From JBFXIE01 sp050176255 (lineage in GTDB: Bacteria > Pseudomonadota > Gammaproteobacteria > Burkholderiales > Burkholderiaceae_C), in assembly GCF_050176255.1 (NCBI RefSeq), contig NZ_JBFXIE010000010.1: DNA of 64,000 bases, one strand, 5' to 3'. Below the pieces are notes generated by a model. That model had not been told where the DNA came from and did not search any database. It worked only from the letters and a program-made list of their open reading frames with translations. This document shows positions 14,989 to 23,889 of the stretch, one piece after another; the stretch's first letter is position 1; the number at the start of each line of letters is the position of its first letter. A program made the position numbers and the translations under genes.

Positions 14989-16796
14989 CAAGGCCGAACC
15001 CCCAGGCGCTTGAGCGTGTCCCTGAGCGTGGTGTTGTCTTTGTTGATGCGAAGACCTTCGCGCCAGATGGCCAGTGCGCGCTCGCGCTGCCCCATGGCCC
15101 ACAGCACTTCACCCATGTGGGCGGCGATCTCTGCGTCAGGTAGCGTGTTGAAAGCGCCTTCCAGGATGTACAGGGCTTTCTGGCGGTTGCCAAGGCGGAA
15201 TTCAACCCAGCCCAGGCTGTCTGTGATGTAGGGGTCTTGCGGCGCGTATTCCAGCGCCTTGACGATAAGCGCCTTGGCCTCTCGCAGACGCACGCCTCGA
15301 TCCGCCAGCGAAAACCCGAGCGCATTGAGCGCGTGGTGGTGATCCGGGTTGCGATGGAGAACCTCGCGCAGCAACCGTTCCATTTCGGCTGGGCGACCGG
15401 CTTTCTCGGCCATCATGGCCTGGTCGTAAAGCAGATCGTTGTTCTCGGGGGCCAGAGCCACAGCTTTGCTCTGGACTTCGTAGGCCAGCTGGTATCGGCC
15501 GACATCGCGCAGCAACTGCGCCTCTGCCTGCAGTTTGAGCCGCTCGTCATCAGGCCCCCGCAGAGGCACGGCGCGTATCAATGCGCGTGCCTCATCAAGT
15601 CGGCCCTGGCGCGCCAGCAGCGCGGCGCGGCGGCTTTGGGCTGACAGCAGTTCCGCCGCATCTTCGATGCGGGCCAGCCAGCTCTGTGCTTGCGCAAAGT
15701 CGCCGCGCTTTTCCGCAATTTGCGACTGCATCAGGTAGGCCTGCGTCAGCGCGCGGCGGCGTGGTTCGGTGGCGGGTTGCGATTGGAGCAACTGCGTGAA
15801 GCGCAGCAGGGCATCATGGGCTTGCTCCAGTCGGCCGACCTGCAGGTGCAGCGACGCCCGCAGCAGCCATGCTTCGGGAAAGTCGGGCTGATCGCTGGTG
15901 AGGGTGTCCAGCTGCGTCTGCGCATCGGACAAGCGCTGCGACTGCGCCAGCACGCGTGCGTAGGCCATGCGTACCTCGGGCAGTGGTTTGCGCGCAAGAT
16001 AGCTCGCCAGCAGTGGCTCGGCCTGGGCAATGCGTGCGTCGAGCAATTGCAGTGCCAGCATGGCTGCGCCGTCGTCTGTGGGATCCAGCGCGATGGCTTG
16101 GCCTGCGGCTTCCAGCGCACGCGCCTTGTCGCCCGCTGAGAGGTGCATGCGCCCCAGGGTGACCCATGCGGCGGGGCCGACGGTAGGGTGGCCGAGATCA
16201 GACTGCAGCGCCTGATGCACCACCCGTGCGGCCAGTGCCTTGTCGCCCGCCTGCGCGTACAAATGGGGCAGCGCGCGGATCAGGGATATCTTGTCCCGGG
16301 CGGGCGCAAGCTTCAATTCCTGCTGCAGTGGTTCGGCGCTTTCCTCGATGCGGTTGATCGTCACCAGGATGCGCAGTAAATAGCGGTTGGCATCGCGTGA
16401 CAGGGGCAAGGCCTGCTTCCAGGCGCGCGCGGCCATCAGGGCTGCGTCTGCAGAGCGTGACTGCAGTGCCATCTCGGTGGCACGGCGGTAAAGACGCGGG
16501 TCGGCGCTGCGCCTGGCTGCATCGAGCATCAGTGCGTAGCCGGTGCGCGGGTCGCCGTTGCGGGTGGCCATCTCGCCCAGCAGCAGTTCGTAGAACAACT
16601 CGGCATTGAGGTCGGCTCCGTCGCTGACATCGTCTTCGGACGTAACCGCTTCTTGCAGCGTGTCGCCGGCGGGCTCGGCAGAGGTTTGCTGCACCATGGT
16701 CTGGGCGTTGGCCGACCCCAGGCCGACCATGATTGCGCAGGCCAGTGATGCAGCGCCGAAACGTAAGAAATGCTCCATCGACCCATAATAATCCAT
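14988..16796 (-). CDS. TPR-repeat periplasmic/envelope protein
   Basis: This protein of about 602 residues has an N-terminal signal (FLRFGAASLACAIMVGLGSANA) followed by tandem tetratricopeptide repeats over most of its length, for example ALEAAGQAIALDPTDDGAAM and LLREVLHRNPDHHHALNALG. It ends with GLRINKDNTTLRDTLKRLG. TPR arrays mediate protein-protein binding; its place directly upstream of lolB suggests an envelope-assembly role, which is inference. The start is uncertain: 16796 (AAGG close upstream) or 16778 (directly before the signal peptide). A start at 16823 would nearly touch the divergent mutM start. Confidence 0.8.
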   Translation of the reverse strand: MDYYGSMEHFLRFGAASLACAIMVGLGSANAQTMVQQTSAEPAGDTLQEAVTSEDDVSDGADLNAELFYELLLGEMATRNGDPRTGYALMLDAARRSADPRLYRRATEMALQSRSADAALMAARAWKQALPLSRDANRYLLRILVTINRIEESAEPLQQELKLAPARDKISLIRALPHLYAQAGDKALAARVVHQALQSDLGHPTVGPAAWVTLGRMHLSAGDKARALEAAGQAIALDPTDDGAAMLALQLLDARIAQAEPLLASYLARKPLPEVRMAYARVLAQSQRLSDAQTQLDTLTSDQPDFPEAWLLRASLHLQVGRLEQAHDALLRFTQLLQSQPATEPRRRALTQAYLMQSQIAEKRGDFAQAQSWLARIEDAAELLSAQSRRAALLARQGRLDEARALIRAVPLRGPDDERLKLQAEAQLLRDVGRYQLAYEVQSKAVALAPENNDLLYDQAMMAEKAGRPAEMERLLREVLHRNPDHHHALNALGFSLADRGVRLREAKALIVKALEYAPQDPYITDSLGWVEFRLGNRQKALYILEGAFNTLPDAEIAAHMGEVLWAMGQRERALAIWREGLRINKDNTTLRDTLKRLGVRP

Positions 16797-16825
16797 GACC
16801 TTAGGACTATTTGACGAGTGCATGC

Positions 16826-17641
16826 ATGCCTGAGTTGCCCGAGGTGGAGGTCACGCGACGCAGTTTTGCCGATGCGATTGCCGGAGCCACAATCCTTGCC
16901 CTGGCCTTGGGCAAGCCCTTGCGCTGGCCGTTGTGCGTGGCGCCCGCGTCTCTCGTGGGCCGGCAGGTGATGGCCGTGCGTCGGCGTGGCAAATATCTGC
17001 TCCTGGATCTGGACGAGGGGGTGCTGCTCATCCACCTTGGCATGTCCGGCAGCCTGCGGTTTGCCCCGGGCTTGCCTGATCGCGGCGCGCACGATCACTT
17101 TGACATGCACACGAGCCACGGCACGTTGCGGCTGCACGATCCGCGGCGTTTTGGCGCCGTGGTCTGGGCGGCTGGGGAGTCATCGCCGCAGGCGCTGAAG
17201 CTGCTGGGCGGGCTGGGGCTTGAGCCCCTGAGCGATGACTTTCAATTCGAGGCGTTCTACGCCGGTTTGCGTGCCAGCCGCATGTCCATCAAGCAGCTGT
17301 TGCTGGGCGGCAAGCTGGTTGTCGGCGTGGGCAACATCTATGCGTCCGAGGTCTTGTTTCTGGCGCGCATCCGGCCGACCGTGCGTGCCGCCACGATAGG
17401 TCCGCAGCGCGCAAAGCGGCTGCACGGCGCCATCCGCGAGGTTTTGGCGCGGGCCGTCGAGCGCGGCGGCAGCACGCTGCGTGATTTTTCCAGCGCTGAC
17501 GGCAACGCAGGGCATTTTCAGCTCGAGGCCCATGTGTACGGACGCGAAGGCTTGCCTTGCAGGCGGTGCGACACGCCGGTGCGCCTGCTGCGCCAGGGGC
17601 AGCGCAGCACTTATTACTGTCCGAAGTGCCAGTGCTCTTAG
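16826..17641 (+). CDS. mutM: Formamidopyrimidine-DNA glycosylase
   Basis: The 271-residue enzyme removes 8-oxoguanine and formamidopyrimidines from DNA and nicks the abasic site. After Met removal the catalytic Pro and Glu (MPELPEVEV) form the N-terminus, which fixes the start at 16826 and not the upstream ATG at 16811. The H2TH region (GVGNIYASEVLF) and the C-terminal zinc finger (Cys245, Cys248, Cys265, Cys268) are complete. MutY, which removes A opposite 8-oxoG, is encoded two genes downstream. Confidence 0.95.
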   Translation: MPELPEVEVTRRSFADAIAGATILALALGKPLRWPLCVAPASLVGRQVMAVRRRGKYLLLDLDEGVLLIHLGMSGSLRFAPGLPDRGAHDHFDMHTSHGTLRLHDPRRFGAVVWAAGESSPQALKLLGGLGLEPLSDDFQFEAFYAGLRASRMSIKQLLLGGKLVVGVGNIYASEVLFLARIRPTVRAATIGPQRAKRLHGAIREVLARAVERGGSTLRDFSSADGNAGHFQLEAHVYGREGLPCRRCDTPVRLLRQGQRSTYYCPKCQCS

Positions 17642-17734
17642 CCCGATGCGCTGTCGAGAGGCGATGCTATATTGCACAACACAGACAACGGTGCATGCCG
17701 TGGCGGGCATTGCCCTTTGACATCCGGGAACAAA

Positions 17735-19720
17735 GTGGGATCCTCATTCAACGAACAGTTTGACCAGCATGGCGCATGGCGACGTGCCTTTGCTCAGCAG
17801 CTCAAGCGGCTCGGCCAGTGGATGGGCGCCCAGGATCTCATGGACGCCGCGGTACAAGAGCGACTGCAGCGGCTGGAGGAGCAGGTCCGAAGCGACAAGG
17901 TCACCGTGGCTTTCGTGGCCGAGTTTTCCCGCGGCAAGTCCGAGCTCATCAACGCCATTTTCTTTGCCGGATACGGCCGCCGCATCATGCCGGCAAGCGC
18001 GGGACGCACCACCATGTGCCCCACCGAGCTGGGGTATGAAAGCGGCACTGACCCCTGCCTGCGCCTGTTGCCCATAGATACACGCCTGCAATCGCCGGGC
18101 CTGGCCGAATGGCGGCTCAAGCCCGATCACTGGGTCAAGGTGGCGCTGGACATGGACGATCCGGCCCAGATGGCCGAGGCGCTGGAAAAAGTGTCCCAGG
18201 TGCGCCGCGTCACCGTGGACGAAGCGCGTTCGCTGGGCTTTTGGAATGACGAGGCGGACGATAACAATCCCATGCAGGACGCCAGGGGCATGGTCGAAGT
18301 GCCGATGTGGCGTCACGCCATCATCAACATTCCTCACCCTTTGCTCAGGCAGGGGCTGGTGATTCTGGATACCCCAGGTTTGAACGCCGTGGGCGCTGAG
18401 CCCGAGCTGACCATCAACCTGATTCCGCAGGCGCATGCGGTGGTCTTCATTCTGGGCGCAGACACCGGCGTGACGCGATCCGACCTGGCCATATGGCGCG
18501 ACCATCTCGGCGAGTCTGAGGACGCGGTTGATGCGCGGCTGGTGGTGCTCAACAAGATCGACACGCTGTGGGACACACTGAATTCGCCTGCGCAGGTGCG
18601 GGCGCAGCTTGAGCGCCAGCGCCAGTCCGTGGCCGAAATGCTGGGCATGCCGCTCAGCCAGGTGGTTCCCGTATCCGCGCAGAAGGGCCTGGTGGCCAAG
18701 ATCAACGGCGACGATGCACTGCTGGAATCCAGCGGCCTGCCTTTGCTCGAGGATGCGCTGGCGCGGGGCATCATGGGCCGGCGCCAGGCCATTTTGCTGG
18801 CCACGGTGTCCAGCGGCGTGGCCAGTCTGCGCAACGAAGTGCAGCGCGTGATTAACATTCGCCGCCGCGATCTGGATGACCAGATGCTGGAGCTGCGCAG
18901 TCTGCGCGGCAAAAACATGTCGGTGATCGAGTCCATGCGCACCCGCATTGAGCACGAGCAGCAGGAGTTTGAGGCCAGCACCGCCAGGATTCAGGCCGTG
19001 CGCGTGGTGCACTTGAAGATGCTGCGGGACGTTTTTCGCCAACTGGGCCCGCGTGCGCTCAAGGATCAACTGGCTGCGCTGACCGATGCGCTGCAGACCA
19101 GGGGGCTCAAACTGGGGGTGCGCAAGGTGTACGACGAGACGTTTGCCCAGGTGCGCGCTGTCCTGGAGAACGCGCAGACTTCCGGCATCGAAATCCAGGC
19201 CATGCTGGGCGGTACTTTTCGCCAGCTTAATGCCGAGTTCGGTTTCTCACTGCAAGTGCCGCCAGCGCCACAGCTTGGCGCGCAGATTCAAGAAATCAAA
19301 CTCATCGAGCAACGCCACGCGCAATACGTGGGTGTGGGCAGCACGCTGCGTCTGGTGAGTCCGGAGTTCACGCAACGATTGCTGCGCGCACTGGGCCTGC
19401 GCCTGCGCACCGTGTTCGAGGCCGCGGCCAATGAGCTGGAGCTGTGGAGCAAGACGGCCACATCGCAGCTGGATTCGCAGCTGCGTGAGCGCAAGCGCAG
19501 CTTCTCGCGGCGACTGGAGGCGGTCAGCCGCATTCAGCAAGCAGCCAGCGGATTGGTCGAGCGCATTGCGGAGATCGAAGAGGCAGAGCGGCATCTGACT
19601 GAGCTCGAACGGCGTCTGGCCGAGTTCACGGCAAGCCTGGTGCAGCAGCCGCAAGAGGCCGACGCCGCCCTGGCGCACGACAACCCTGACACGCTGCCTT
19701 TCCCGCTGACAGCGGCATGA
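17735..19720 (+). CDS. Dynamin-like GTPase
   Basis: This protein of about 661 residues has a dynamin-type GTPase domain: P-loop AEFSRGKS at about 62-69, a conserved Thr segment (GRTTMCPTEL), DTPGL at about 212 and NKID at about 273. A long alpha-helical part with coiled-coil character follows, including near the C-terminus (RIAEIEEAERHLTELERRLA). Bacterial dynamin-like proteins remodel or tether membranes; the role of this branch is not established. I favour GTG 17735, 91 bases after mutM; ATG 17672 would add 21 residues. Its stop overlaps mutY by four bases. Confidence 0.82.
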   Translation: MGSSFNEQFDQHGAWRRAFAQQLKRLGQWMGAQDLMDAAVQERLQRLEEQVRSDKVTVAFVAEFSRGKSELINAIFFAGYGRRIMPASAGRTTMCPTELGYESGTDPCLRLLPIDTRLQSPGLAEWRLKPDHWVKVALDMDDPAQMAEALEKVSQVRRVTVDEARSLGFWNDEADDNNPMQDARGMVEVPMWRHAIINIPHPLLRQGLVILDTPGLNAVGAEPELTINLIPQAHAVVFILGADTGVTRSDLAIWRDHLGESEDAVDARLVVLNKIDTLWDTLNSPAQVRAQLERQRQSVAEMLGMPLSQVVPVSAQKGLVAKINGDDALLESSGLPLLEDALARGIMGRRQAILLATVSSGVASLRNEVQRVINIRRRDLDDQMLELRSLRGKNMSVIESMRTRIEHEQQEFEASTARIQAVRVVHLKMLRDVFRQLGPRALKDQLAALTDALQTRGLKLGVRKVYDETFAQVRAVLENAQTSGIEIQAMLGGTFRQLNAEFGFSLQVPPAPQLGAQIQEIKLIEQRHAQYVGVGSTLRLVSPEFTQRLLRALGLRLRTVFEAAANELELWSKTATSQLDSQLRERKRSFSRRLEAVSRIQQAASGLVERIAEIEEAERHLTELERRLAEFTASLVQQPQEADAALAHDNPDTLPFPLTAA

Positions 19721-20766
19721 CCGGCCGGCAGGAAACGATCGCGGCGCAGGTGGTGCGCTGGCAGGCCGAGCATGGCCGCAACCATCTGCCCTGGCAAAAC
19801 ACGCGCGACGCCTATCGGGTGTGGCTGTCCGAAATCATGCTCCAGCAGACCCAGGTAGCCACGGTGCTGGACTACTACCCGCGTTTTCTGGAGCAGTTTC
19901 CTGACGTGCATCGGCTGGCCGCCGCGCCGCAGAACGAGGTACTGGCGCTGTGGAGTGGGCTGGGCTACTACAGCCGCGCGCGCAACCTGCACCGCTGCGC
20001 CCAGATCGTGGTGCAGGCGCATGGCGGGCAGTTCCCACGCACGGTTCCCGAGCTGGCCGCGTTGCCGGGAATAGGCCGATCCACCGCGGGTGCGATTGCC
20101 GCCTTTTGTTTTGGCGTGCGTGCGCCCATTCTGGATGCCAACGTACGGCGTGTGCTCACCCGGGTGCTGGGCTTTGGCGCCGATCTGGCCGAGGCAAAAA
20201 ACGAACGCGCTCTGTGGTTGAGCGCCGAAGCGCTGCTGCCCCACGATGATCTGCCCGTCGCCATGCCGCGCTACACCCAGGGCCTCATGGATCTGGGTGC
20301 CACCATCTGTCTGCCCCGCAATCCCGCTTGCATGCTGTGCCCGCTGCAGCAGGTGTGTGTGGCGCAGCGCGATGGCAATCCGCAAGGCTACCCGGTGCGC
20401 ACGCGCAAACTCAAGCGCAGTGCGCAGGCCTGGTGGCTGCTGCTGCAGCGTGATGGCGACGGTCGCTTGTGGCTTGAGCGCCGCCCGCCAGCGGGCATTT
20501 GGGCTGGGTTGTACTGCCCGCCGGTTTATGCCGACCGTGACGCGCTGGAGGCCGCCATCAGCGCATCGGGCGCACCGGGCACAGATCTGCCGGCTTTCAT
20601 CCATGTTCTGACGCATCGGGATCTGCATCTGCACCCGGTACTGGTGCGCGGCGCTGCGGCGCCCGCGCACTGCGCCGAGTCATCGCAGGCCGGCTGGTAC
20701 ACGCCGCAGCAATGGCAGACCATGGGCTTGCCCGCCCCTGTGCGCAAGCTGCTGGGATCGCTGTAG
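19717..20766 (+). CDS. mutY: Adenine DNA glycosylase
   Basis: The 349-residue enzyme excises A mispaired with 8-oxoguanine. The catalytic Glu39 (WLSEIMLQQTQV), the HhH motif LPGIGRSTAGAI with Asp140 (ILDANVRRVL), and the 4Fe-4S ligands Cys197, Cys204, Cys207 and Cys213 are present. The C-terminal Nudix-like domain that reads 8-oxoG follows from about residue 235. The start overlaps the GTPase stop (ATGA), so the two are co-translated. Confidence 0.95.
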   Translation: MTGRQETIAAQVVRWQAEHGRNHLPWQNTRDAYRVWLSEIMLQQTQVATVLDYYPRFLEQFPDVHRLAAAPQNEVLALWSGLGYYSRARNLHRCAQIVVQAHGGQFPRTVPELAALPGIGRSTAGAIAAFCFGVRAPILDANVRRVLTRVLGFGADLAEAKNERALWLSAEALLPHDDLPVAMPRYTQGLMDLGATICLPRNPACMLCPLQQVCVAQRDGNPQGYPVRTRKLKRSAQAWWLLLQRDGDGRLWLERRPPAGIWAGLYCPPVYADRDALEAAISASGAPGTDLPAFIHVLTHRDLHLHPVLVRGAAAPAHCAESSQAGWYTPQQWQTMGLPAPVRKLLGSL

Positions 20767-20814
20767 GCACGGGCCCAGCATCACCGCGCCATGGTTCGGT
20801 GGGCGCGCTGGTGT

Positions 20815-21777
20815 TCAGGGAGCGAAGGTGGGCCGGTTGTGCGGTTCGTCAGCCGCGCTGTCTGGGGGCGTGGTGGCGCTGTCGGCAGCATCCGCAGTGG
20901 CCTCGTCGCCTGCATCGGCCGGTGATGCGTCGGCCGTGGCCTGGCGCACGGCGGCCTTGTCGCCAGCGCTGGCAAACTTGCTGTACTTGCCCAGCAGGCT
21001 GACCATCTGGCCGTAGATGCGCGGCGTGCCGGCCAGGCATTCGCGCTGCTCCAGAAAATCGGATTCGCCCGTGAAGTTGCCCACCAGGCCGCCGGCTTCG
21101 GTGACCAGCAAACTACCCGCGGCCACGTCCCAGATCGACAGGCCGGACTCAAAGAAACCGTCGCAATAGCCCGCGGCCACGTAGGCCAGATCCAGCGCGG
21201 CGGCGCCGGGGCGGCGCAGGCCTGCGGTGCGCGGCATCAGTTCGGCCATCATGGCCATGTACTGCTTGAAGTTGTCACCGGGGCGGAACGGAAAGCCCGT
21301 GGAGATCAGACAGTCCTTGAGCTGGGTGCGTTTGCTCACGCGGATGCGCCGCTCGTTCAGGTAGGCGCCGCGGCCCTTGGTGGCGGTGAACAGGTCATTG
21401 CGCGAGGGGTCGAACACGACGGCCTGCTCGACCTTGCCGCGCACGGCCAGCGCGATGCTGACGGCATACACCGGAAAGCCGTGGATGAAGTTGGTGGTGC
21501 CGTCCAGCGGGTCGATGATCCAGACAAATTCGGAGTCTTTGGCGCCGTACTCACTGCCAGATTCCTCGGCCAGGATGCCGTGGCCGGGGTAGGCCGTCAG
21601 CAGCGTTTCGATGACGGCTTTTTCGCTGGCGTGATCGACCTCGGTCACAAAGTCGTTGATCTGCTTTTGCGATATGCGCACGGCCTCCACATCGAGGGCC
21701 GCGCGGTTGATGATGGCGCCGGCGGCGCGTGCGGCCTTGATGGCCACGTTGAGCATGGGGTGCAGATTGGACGACAT
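20815..21777 (-). CDS. suhB: Inositol-1-monophosphatase SuhB
   Basis: The 320-residue protein has the metal-binding motifs of the family: GILAEES around residues 68-73, WIIDPLDGTTNF at about 87-97 and the later GLSIWDVAAG. In enterobacteria SuhB also joins the rRNA antitermination complex; whether that holds here is not shown. ATG 21777 (MSSNLHPMLNVAI) is the conserved N-terminus. The protein has an unusual acidic, Ala-rich tail of about 50 residues with no family match. It is divergent from trmJ, as in E. coli. Confidence 0.9.
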   Translation of the reverse strand: MSSNLHPMLNVAIKAARAAGAIINRAALDVEAVRISQKQINDFVTEVDHASEKAVIETLLTAYPGHGILAEESGSEYGAKDSEFVWIIDPLDGTTNFIHGFPVYAVSIALAVRGKVEQAVVFDPSRNDLFTATKGRGAYLNERRIRVSKRTQLKDCLISTGFPFRPGDNFKQYMAMMAELMPRTAGLRRPGAAALDLAYVAAGYCDGFFESGLSIWDVAAGSLLVTEAGGLVGNFTGESDFLEQRECLAGTPRIYGQMVSLLGKYSKFASAGDKAAVRQATADASPADAGDEATADAADSATTPPDSAADEPHNRPTFAP

Positions 21778-21946
21778 GGATTGTGACGAAGGAGCTGAAG
21801 CGCCGGATGGCCGGTGAAAGCGCGGCCGGCGATGCGGGCGCAAAGCGCGTATTTTACCCATCCCCCTTCAAGGGTGCTCGCGGCCCGCTGGTGCCGTTGT
21901 CGGCAGCGGCGACAATCGTTGGCTTGTCTCCAGTGAACTCTGCGCC

Positions 21947-22729
21947 ATGAAAACCCGCTTCATCCTGATCCAAACCAGCCACGCCGGCAACGTGGGTGCC
22001 GCCGCTCGCGCAATGAAGACCATGGGTTTTGACGACCTGGTGCTGGTCGCCCCGCGCTGGCCCAACGTGCTGCGGCGCGAGGAAACCATCCAGCGCGCCA
22101 GCGGTGCCCTGGACGTGCTGGAGCGCGCCCGCATCGTCGCCACGCTGGATGAGGCGCTGGATGGCATCAGTCACCTGTGCGCCACCGCCATGACGCCGCG
22201 CGACTTCGGCCCGCCGACGCGCATGCCGCGCCAGCATTTTGAAATGCTATTAAATAAAGAGCTGCAAGCGCTTGATTTAAAAGGGCTGGAATCCAATTTG
22301 ACTCAAAAGCCATTGCCAGAGTCCGGCGTGGCCTTCCTGTTTGGCTGCGAGCGCTTTGGCATGGCCAACGAGGATGTGTACCGCTGCCATGTGGCGCTGA
22401 GCATTCCCACCAATCCGCAATTTGGCTCGCTCAACCTGGGGGCTGCGGTGCAGGTGATTGCCTATGAGTGGCGACAGGCGCTGGGTGGGTTCGCCGTGCC
22501 GCAATCGGCCCCGCAAGGCGAGCGCGCCGACGCCGCGCAGATGGCGGGCATGCTCGCACACTGGGAGCAGGCGCTGGCAGCCGTCGGCTTTCTGGACCCG
22601 GCCGCGCCCAAGAAGCTCATGCCGCGCCTCAATCAGCTTTTCAACCGCGCCCAACTCACGCACGAGGAAATCCACATCCTGCGCGGTGTCGCCAAAGCCA
22701 TGATCGAAGCGTCACAGTCAAGTCGTTAG
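21947..22729 (+). CDS. trmJ: tRNA (cytidine/uridine-2'-O)-methyltransferase TrmJ
   Basis: The 260-residue SPOUT methyltransferase modifies the 2'-hydroxyl of tRNA position 32. It starts MKTRFILIQTSHAGNVGAAAR and has the knot motifs FLFGCERFGMANED and IPTNPQFGSLNLGAAVQV. Residues of about 99-122 (EMLLNKELQALDLKGLESNL and following) are encoded by a copy of the dispersed repeat, inserted in frame between PRDFGPP..HF and the SPOUT knot. The insertion lies in a surface linker, so the enzyme may tolerate it. It is followed by cysE and is divergent from suhB. Confidence 0.9.
   Translation: MKTRFILIQTSHAGNVGAAARAMKTMGFDDLVLVAPRWPNVLRREETIQRASGALDVLERARIVATLDEALDGISHLCATAMTPRDFGPPTRMPRQHFEMLLNKELQALDLKGLESNLTQKPLPESGVAFLFGCERFGMANEDVYRCHVALSIPTNPQFGSLNLGAAVQVIAYEWRQALGGFAVPQSAPQGERADAAQMAGMLAHWEQALAAVGFLDPAAPKKLMPRLNQLFNRAQLTHEEIHILRGVAKAMIEASQSSR
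22241..22308 (+). repeat. Dispersed hairpin repeat, copy 5 (inside trmJ)
   Basis: AATGCTATTAAATAAAGAGCTG, AAGCGCTTGATTTAAAAGGGCTGG and AATCCAATTTGACTCA follow one another as in the family consensus. The copy is in frame within the trmJ coding sequence and keeps it open. Confidence 0.85.
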
Positions 22730-22763
22730 ACTGCCGCGACCATAAGCTCATTCGCCTGAATTC

Positions 22764-23561
22764 ATGTTTGCTACCCGCCTGCGATCCGACATCCAGTGCA
22801 TTCTTGACCGCGACCCGGCTGCACGCAGCACCTGGGAGGTGATCACCTGTTACCCGGGGCTGCACGCCATTTGGCTGCACCGGCCCGCGCACTGGTGCTG
22901 GACGCGCGGTTTCAAGTGGCTGGGTCGGTTCATCTCGCATTGCGCGCGCTGGCTGACGGGCATCGAGATTCATCCCGGCGCAAAAATAGGTGAACGCGTG
23001 TTTTTTGACCATGGCATGGGCATCGTGATTGGCGAGACGGCCGAGGTGGGCAACGGCTGCACCATCTACCACGGCGTCACGCTGGGCGGCACTTCGCTGT
23101 ACAAGGGTGTCAAGCGCCATCCGACGCTGGGCGAGAACGTGGTGGTGAGCGCGGGCGCCAAGGTGCTGGGCGGCTTCGAGGTGGGTGACGGAGCGAAAAT
23201 CGGCAGCAATGCCGTGGTCATCAAGCCCGTGCCCGCAGGGGCAACGGCCGTGGGCATTCCGGCGCGCATCATTCCCTCGAGGGACGGGCACAGCGCCGAT
23301 GTAACCGAGCCGCACAAGCCGGATGAACCGGCCACATTCAGCGCCTATGGCGTGACGCCTCAGCAAGACGACCCGCTCACCCAGGCTATGCGCGGCCTGA
23401 TTGACTCTGCCGGCGCGCAGGAGCACCAGATCGCGCTGCTGTGGCAGGCCATCGAAAAGCTCTCGCAGTCGCTGCCGCAATCCGCCAGTTGTGTGCCCAG
23501 TGATGCCGCGCGCAGCGAGCATTTCGAAGCCGACAAGCTCAACGAGATCATCGGCAAATAG
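22764..23561 (+). CDS. cysE: Serine O-acetyltransferase
   Basis: The 265-residue enzyme makes O-acetylserine from serine and acetyl-CoA, the first step of cysteine synthesis. It has the N-terminal helix MFATRLRSDIQCILDRDPAA and a left-handed beta-helix of hexapeptide repeats (HPGAKIG.R.FFDHGMGIVIGETAEVG, VTLGGTS) with the catalytic Asp-His region FFDHG. A C-terminal extension of about 75 polar residues follows the usual PARII end. The short-N-terminus form is typical of beta-proteobacteria and Gram-positives. It lies 34 bases after trmJ. Confidence 0.92.
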   Translation: MFATRLRSDIQCILDRDPAARSTWEVITCYPGLHAIWLHRPAHWCWTRGFKWLGRFISHCARWLTGIEIHPGAKIGERVFFDHGMGIVIGETAEVGNGCTIYHGVTLGGTSLYKGVKRHPTLGENVVVSAGAKVLGGFEVGDGAKIGSNAVVIKPVPAGATAVGIPARIIPSRDGHSADVTEPHKPDEPATFSAYGVTPQQDDPLTQAMRGLIDSAGAQEHQIALLWQAIEKLSQSLPQSASCVPSDAARSEHFEADKLNEIIGK

Positions 23562-23889
23562 TCGTAGCGCACCGCCGCTGCGCATTGCCGCCCAGGGCGC
23601 CGGGCCGGTGGGTACATGCGCGCTCACCCCGGAGATGAGGGCCTGCGCTGCCATCAACGACCGGCTTTACGCGGCGCGCCAAAGGCAGTGGGTCAGGCCG
23701 CAGTGGAGTCAGCAGACGCAGGTTCCTGAGATCAGCGTCCCAAAGAAAAACACCCCGATATCGGATGTCACCGGGGTGCTGGCGGCCCATGCAGAGACAG
23801 CAGTGGGCGTTTCATTGCGCGGCCGATCCATGCGGGGGCATAACCACCGTTTGGCAAGCGGCGCGCCTGCCCCCGGGTTGCTGTGACGC
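23562..23889. other. Intergenic stretch between cysE and the DUF4124 gene
   Basis: I see no credible gene here. The only recognisable element is the minus-strand terminator at 23742-23778. The genes on either side converge. Confidence 0.6.
23742..23778 (-). terminator. Rho-independent terminator after the DUF4124 gene
   Basis: CACCCCG (23751-23757) and CGGGGTG (23772-23778) pair around a 14-base loop. On the minus strand the stem is followed by TTTTTCTTT. It is 112 bases past the gene's stop. Confidence 0.75.
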
